A stretch of DNA of 64,000 bases from Vreelandella nanhaiensis (GTDB lineage Bacteria; Pseudomonadota; Gammaproteobacteria; Pseudomonadales; Halomonadaceae): contig NZ_RZHF01000004.1 in the NCBI RefSeq assembly GCF_003990185.1, positions 558,001 to 622,000 on the forward strand. Direction: 5' to 3'. Both the position numbers and the translations under genes were made by a program. How positions within the stretch are numbered: the first letter of the stretch is position 1; every line of letters begins with the position of its first letter. Below the pieces are notes generated by a model that did no database searches, was not told the DNA's origin, and was given only the letters and a program-made list of their open reading frames with translations. Of this stretch, positions 59,730 to 64,000 are shown piece by piece.

Positions 59730-60188
59730 ATGACGACCCGCCCCCGCCTGCAGTGCAAAGTGCTTGATGAGCGCCTGCATGACTATATGCCGCACTACGC
59801 CACCGAAGGCTCGGCCGGTATGGACCTGCGCGCGCTGCTCGACGAGCCGCTGACGCTCACGCCCGGCGAATGCCAGCTCGTGAGGACAGGGCTTGCCATC
59901 TATATTGAAGACCCGAGCCTTGCGGGCATGATTCTGCCGCGCTCAGGACTAGGTCACAAGCACGGCATCGTATTGGGCAACCTGGTAGGCCTGATCGATT
60001 CCGACTACCAGGGCGAGCTGATGATATCGGTCTGGAACCGCGGGCAAAGTGCCTTCACGCTATCGCCCTTCGAGCGGCTGGCACAGTATGTACTCGTACC
60101 CGTGGTACAGGCTGAGCTTTCCATCGTTGACGCGTTTACTGACTCTACCCGGGGTAGCGGCGGCTTTGGTAGCACCGGCCGCCAGTAG
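59730..60188 (+). CDS. dut: Deoxyuridine triphosphatase (dUTPase)
   Basis: Homotrimeric enzyme that hydrolyses dUTP to dUMP and PPi, limiting uracil in DNA and feeding dTMP synthesis. 152 residues (E. coli 151) with all five motifs: [40 protein letters not shown] and the flexible C-terminal [15 protein letters not shown] precedes MTTRPRLQ. Confidence 0.97.
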   Translation: MTTRPRLQCKVLDERLHDYMPHYATEGSAGMDLRALLDEPLTLTPGECQLVRTGLAIYIEDPSLAGMILPRSGLGHKHGIVLGNLVGLIDSDYQGELMISVWNRGQSAFTLSPFERLAQYVLVPVVQAELSIVDAFTDSTRGSGGFGSTGRQ

Positions 60189-60224
60189 TCTCGCCGTAAC
60201 GCTACGTATTGACAGGAAATAGCC

Positions 60225-61610
60225 ATGAACGTACCTGCTTCGATTTTTCGCGCCTACGATATTCGCGGTATTGTGGATAAAACGCTGAGTGAATCCACCG
60301 CCGAGTGGATAGGCCGCGCCATCGGTACTGAGGCAGCTGCTCGCGGCGAGCAAAGCGTGATTGTCGCTCGTGATGGGCGCCTGTCCGGTCCGCCCCTTCA
60401 GGCGGCACTGATCCGCGGCTTAATGGCCGCAGGGTGCGATGTTATCGACATAGGCATGGTACCTACCCCGGTTCTGTACTTCGCCACCCACACCCTGCCC
60501 GGCAGCCGCTCGGGCGTAATGGTCACCGGCAGCCATAACCCACCGGACTACAATGGCTTCAAGATCGTACTGGCCGGTGAGACGCTTTCTGGCGACGCGA
60601 TCACAGCGCTTTTTAAGCGCATTGAGTCAAATGACTTAGCCAGCGGCCAGGGCAGCGTTCGCTCGTTGGATATACGCGCCGCGTACCTTGCCCGTATCCT
60701 TGACGATGTCCACGTCAAGCGGCCTCTAAAAGCCGTGGTGGATTGCGGCAACGGCGTGGCGGGCGAACTTGGCCCGCAATTGATTGAGCAGCTGGGCGTC
60801 ACAACCACCGCCCTGTTTGCCGAGATCGACGGCCATTTCCCCAACCATCATCCCGACCCCGGCAAACCTGAAAATCTTCAGGACCTGATCAATAAGGTTC
60901 GAGAAACAGGCGCTGATATTGGGCTTGCCTTTGACGGCGACGGCGACCGAGTGGGTGTGGTGACCCCGCGCGGCAGAATGATCTACCCCGACCATCTGCT
61001 GATGGTATTTGCGACCGACATGCTTACCCGTCATCCCGGCGCCCGCGTGATCTTTGATATCAAGTGTACCGGCAATCTTGCCCGGGTGATCAGCGAGGCC
61101 GGCGGCGAACCTGAAATGTGGCGCACCGGCCATTCGCTGATCAAGGCGCGCATGCAGGCCACCAATGCGCAGCTGGGGGGCGAGATGAGCGGGCATATTT
61201 TCTTCAAGGAGCGCTGGTATGGTTTTGACGATGGTCTTTATGCCGCCGCACGTCTGTTAGAAATATTGGCACTTCATAATGAAGATGCAGACGCCTTTTT
61301 TAACCGCTTTCCTCAGGATCCAAGTACACCGGAAATCAATATAATCGTAAGCGACGAAGAGAAATTTAGCCTGATAGAAGCGCTTGCCCGTGAGGGCGAC
61401 TTCGGCGAAGGTATCAAAACCACGCTGGATGGTATCCGCGTTGACTACCCCGACGGTTGGGGCCTATGCCGCGCCTCCAATACCACGCCTGCCCTGGTGC
61501 TGCGTTTTGAAGGGAAGGACAGGGAAGCTTTGGCGCGTATAAGGGAACGCTTTGCCAATGCACTCGCACGCGTTGCGCCATCACTTGAGATTCCTGTAAC
61601 GCCGGTTTAA
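60225..61610 (+). CDS. algC: Phosphomannomutase/phosphoglucomutase
   Basis: Interconverts hexose 1- and 6-phosphates (mannose and glucose), supplying sugar nucleotides for LPS and exopolysaccharide. 461 residues, matching Pseudomonas AlgC (463). FRAYDIRG starts the fold, the phosphoserine loop is MVTGSHNPPDYNGFK, the Mg site is FDGDGDRVG, and GEMSGHIFFKERWYG is the sugar-binding loop. The order coaBC-dut-algC-argB parallels Pseudomonas. Confidence 0.94.
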   Translation: MNVPASIFRAYDIRGIVDKTLSESTAEWIGRAIGTEAAARGEQSVIVARDGRLSGPPLQAALIRGLMAAGCDVIDIGMVPTPVLYFATHTLPGSRSGVMVTGSHNPPDYNGFKIVLAGETLSGDAITALFKRIESNDLASGQGSVRSLDIRAAYLARILDDVHVKRPLKAVVDCGNGVAGELGPQLIEQLGVTTTALFAEIDGHFPNHHPDPGKPENLQDLINKVRETGADIGLAFDGDGDRVGVVTPRGRMIYPDHLLMVFATDMLTRHPGARVIFDIKCTGNLARVISEAGGEPEMWRTGHSLIKARMQATNAQLGGEMSGHIFFKERWYGFDDGLYAAARLLEILALHNEDADAFFNRFPQDPSTPEINIIVSDEEKFSLIEALAREGDFGEGIKTTLDGIRVDYPDGWGLCRASNTTPALVLRFEGKDREALARIRERFANALARVAPSLEIPVTPV

Positions 61611-61673
61611 ACACTCGGCAGATACGATAACAATGCCGTTAGCTACTACTATCCGAGTAAAAGAAAACAGTAA

Positions 61674-62588
<915 letters not shown>

Positions 62589-62609
62589 CCGCGACGGAGG
62601 GCTAACGTC

Positions 62610-63218
62610 ATGAGTGACGACCGTAAACCTCGCCGCCGCGAGCAGATTCTTCAGGCGCTTGCCTTAATGCTTGAAGAGGACAGCGGAAAACGCATCACCA
62701 CAGCGGCACTGGCGCGCCAAGTAGGCGTTTCAGAGGCGGCGCTTTACCGCCACTTTCCAAGTAAGGCGCGGATGTTCGAGGGCTTAATCGATTTTATCGA
62801 AGAGAGCATCTTTGCGCGTATTAGGCGGATTTTAGAAGAAGTCCCCGACGCCACCGCGCGCTGCGGCAATATTCTGGCGCTACTGCTGGGCTTTGCCGAA
62901 AAAAACCCCGGGCTCGCCCGTGTAATGGGGGGTGATGTCCTGACCGGTGAAACCGCCCGCCTGCGCCTGCGGGTTCATCAGCTGTTCGAACGCATGGAAA
63001 CACAGCTCAAGCAGGTTATTCGCGAAGCCGAACTTCGCGAAGGGCGCCGCCCACGCATCCCCGCGTCAGCGGCCGCCAATCTATTGATTGCCCAAGCCGA
63101 GGGGCGTATTGCGCAATATGTACGCAGCGATTTCAAACGCCTGCCTACCGAATACTGGGAAGATCAGTGGCCGCTGCTTGCCGGGCAACTGCTGCGCGAA
63201 GCACCGCAGGCGGCCTAA
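62610..63218 (+). CDS. slmA: Nucleoid occlusion factor SlmA
   Basis: TetR-fold DNA-binding protein that antagonises FtsZ polymerisation over the nucleoid. 202 residues (E. coli 198) with an N-terminal helix-turn-helix (ITTAALARQVGVSEAALYRHFPSK begins around residue 26) and a ligand-free TetR-like C-terminal domain. GGAGGG precedes the ATG. It lies near dut, as in E. coli, which supports SlmA over a generic TetR regulator. Confidence 0.93.
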   Translation: MSDDRKPRRREQILQALALMLEEDSGKRITTAALARQVGVSEAALYRHFPSKARMFEGLIDFIEESIFARIRRILEEVPDATARCGNILALLLGFAEKNPGLARVMGGDVLTGETARLRLRVHQLFERMETQLKQVIREAELREGRRPRIPASAAANLLIAQAEGRIAQYVRSDFKRLPTEYWEDQWPLLAGQLLREAPQAA

Positions 63219-63296
63219 AACATAACGGTAAGATGGCCGACAAGGTAGTTGGCCGCTTAAATGTTTAAGGGCTATCTCTGCCAAAGGAAGGCTCTT

Positions 63297-63596
63297 TTGA
63301 ATATTACCCACCTTGAACACACCTTTATCGCCCTACTCTTTCAAGCCCTGCTTTGGCCGTTTGTGGGTCGCTGGGTGGCGGGGTCGTTAATTGTCGCGGT
63401 CTTTTTAGGACGAGAGATTGCCCAGCACGAATATGCCGGTGGAGGCGCTAACGAGGTGTGGTATCTCTATGGGTTGTTCAACCACTGGTCGTTGGATTCT
63501 TTTCTAGATTTCGCAGCTCCGGCCTTGGCGTGTGCCTTTATAGCATTAGCCATGCCTGGTGGCTGGCTCTGGAAACAGTTTGCCAAGAGCATATAG
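63297..63596 (+). CDS. Small membrane protein of unknown function, TTG start
   Basis: From a TTG codon with AAGGAAGG at good spacing, this encodes 99 residues. A hydrophobic segment (FIALLFQALLWPFVG and VAGSLIVAVFLG) is followed by an EIAQHEYAGGG stretch, then a second helix near the C terminus (AAPALACAFIALAM). An ATG 12 codons upstream is in frame but has no ribosome-binding site. No family recognised. The gene ends at a strong bidirectional terminator shared with rpoH. Confidence 0.7.
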   Translation: MNITHLEHTFIALLFQALLWPFVGRWVAGSLIVAVFLGREIAQHEYAGGGANEVWYLYGLFNHWSLDSFLDFAAPALACAFIALAMPGGWLWKQFAKSI

Positions 63597-63627
63597 ATCA
63601 GCACTGAACGCCTTGCCTGGCAGGTAT

Positions 63628-63665
63628 AAAAAACCGGCACTGCCAAGGCAGCGCCGGTCTTTTTG
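63628..63665. terminator. Bidirectional terminator between the small membrane gene and rpoH
   Basis: ACCGGC-A-CTGCC pairs with GGCAG-C-GCCGGT (one mismatch) around a two-base loop, with A-run on the left and T-run on the right, between convergent genes. Confidence 0.9.
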
Positions 63666-63680
63666 TACGCTAATAGCGTT

Positions 63681-64000
63681 TTAAGCCGCCACGGCGTCGC
63701 CCATTTTCTGGCGCAGTTTTTTCATCGCGTTCTTTTCCAGCTGCCGAATTCGCTCGGCGCTGACACCGTAAACATCGGCCAGATCATGCAGCGTAGCCTT
63801 GTTATCGGTCAGCCAGCGGCGCTGTAAAATATCCCGCGAACGCTCATCCAGCCCTTTCAACGCCAGCTGCAAACGACGCGTTGAGTCTTCCTCAAAATCG
63901 CTGTCTTCAAGCTGCATGGCCGGGTCTGCCGAAGCGTCGTCCAGAAAGTAAGCCGGTGCCTGATAAGTGCTCTCTTCATCATCACTTGGCGAGGCGTCAT
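63681..64000 (-). CDS. rpoH: RNA polymerase sigma-32 (heat-shock) factor, C-terminal part
   Basis: The visible 105 codons are the 3' end of a sigma70-family factor and remain open to the window edge. Region 4 is complete: [17 protein letters not shown] (4.1), then the helix-turn-helix [21 protein letters not shown] (4.2) and a [11 protein letters not shown] tail. An acidic stretch (SPSDDEE) before region 4 and the exact region-4 wording match RpoH rather than RpoD or RpoS. Its 5' end lies outside the window. Confidence 0.93.
   Translation of the reverse strand, partial: DASPSDDEESTYQAPAYFLDDASADPAMQLEDSDFEEDSTRRLQLALKGLDERSRDILQRRWLTDNKATLHDLADVYGVSAERIRQLEKNAMKKLRQKMGDAVAA

Overview
The window looks like chromosomal DNA of a gammaproteobacterium, most probably a member of the Halomonadaceae (Halomonas or a close relative). 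That placement is inference from gene content and order, the moderately high GC content, the Pseudomonas-type long DapD, the bfr/bfd pair, and the complete rpsB-to-tilS macro-cluster. I saw no rRNA, tRNA, CRISPR array, insertion sequence, integrase or prophage. This is core chromosome, and most of the novelty lies in leader regions and small ORFs.

Layout. 1-1.2 kb: end of a membrane protein, then bacterioferritin and its ferredoxin (iron storage and release). 1.3-3.9 kb: lptF-lptG (LPS export) with an RDD membrane protein, all on the minus strand. 4-11.4 kb (plus strand): pepA, ilvE, holC, an MFS transporter and valS, i.e. the usual pepA-holC-valS cluster with two inserted genes. 11.5-15.2 kb: small accessory genes (HslJ-like lipoprotein, gloA, a YdjM-type membrane protein, a lysozyme-inhibitor-like lipoprotein, a DUF3087 protein). 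15.3-17 kb: a DAHP synthase gene preceded by an elaborate leader. It holds two short ORFs rich in aromatic residues and a perfect Rho-independent terminator. 17-20.6 kb: rho-ubiD-fre. 21-22.8 kb: an unannotated 45-codon ORF immediately before ppx.

22.8-43.6 kb (minus strand) is the conserved cluster rpsB-tsf-pyrH-frr-uppS-cdsA-dxr-rseP-bamA-skp-lpxD-fabZ-lpxA-lpxB-rnhB-dnaE-accA-tilS. It couples translation, isoprenoid carrier, phospholipid, outer-membrane protein and lipid A synthesis with replication and fatty-acid initiation. 43.9-51.8 kb (plus strand): map-glnD, then the lysine/peptidoglycan precursor genes dapC, an ArsC-like gene, dapD and dapE, and an uncharacterised gene overlapping dapE. 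51.9-57.3 kb: a membrane-anchored cold-shock-domain protein, slyX, ald, a thioesterase, rlmI, mutM, rpmG and rpmB. 57.6-64 kb: radC, then coaBC-dut-algC-argB-slmA, a small membrane protein, and the 3' part of rpoH running off the end.

The best candidates for undescribed biology are RNA-level. (1) The aroF-type DAHP synthase leader has two related aromatic-rich leader ORFs, one followed by a canonical terminator and the other overlapping the aroF start as ATGA. (2) A small ORF before ppx has its start codon in a perfect 9-bp hairpin whose loop carries the Shine-Dalgarno sequence. (3) A perfect hairpin appears to sequester the bfd ribosome-binding site. None has been tested here; all come from reading the sequence by eye.
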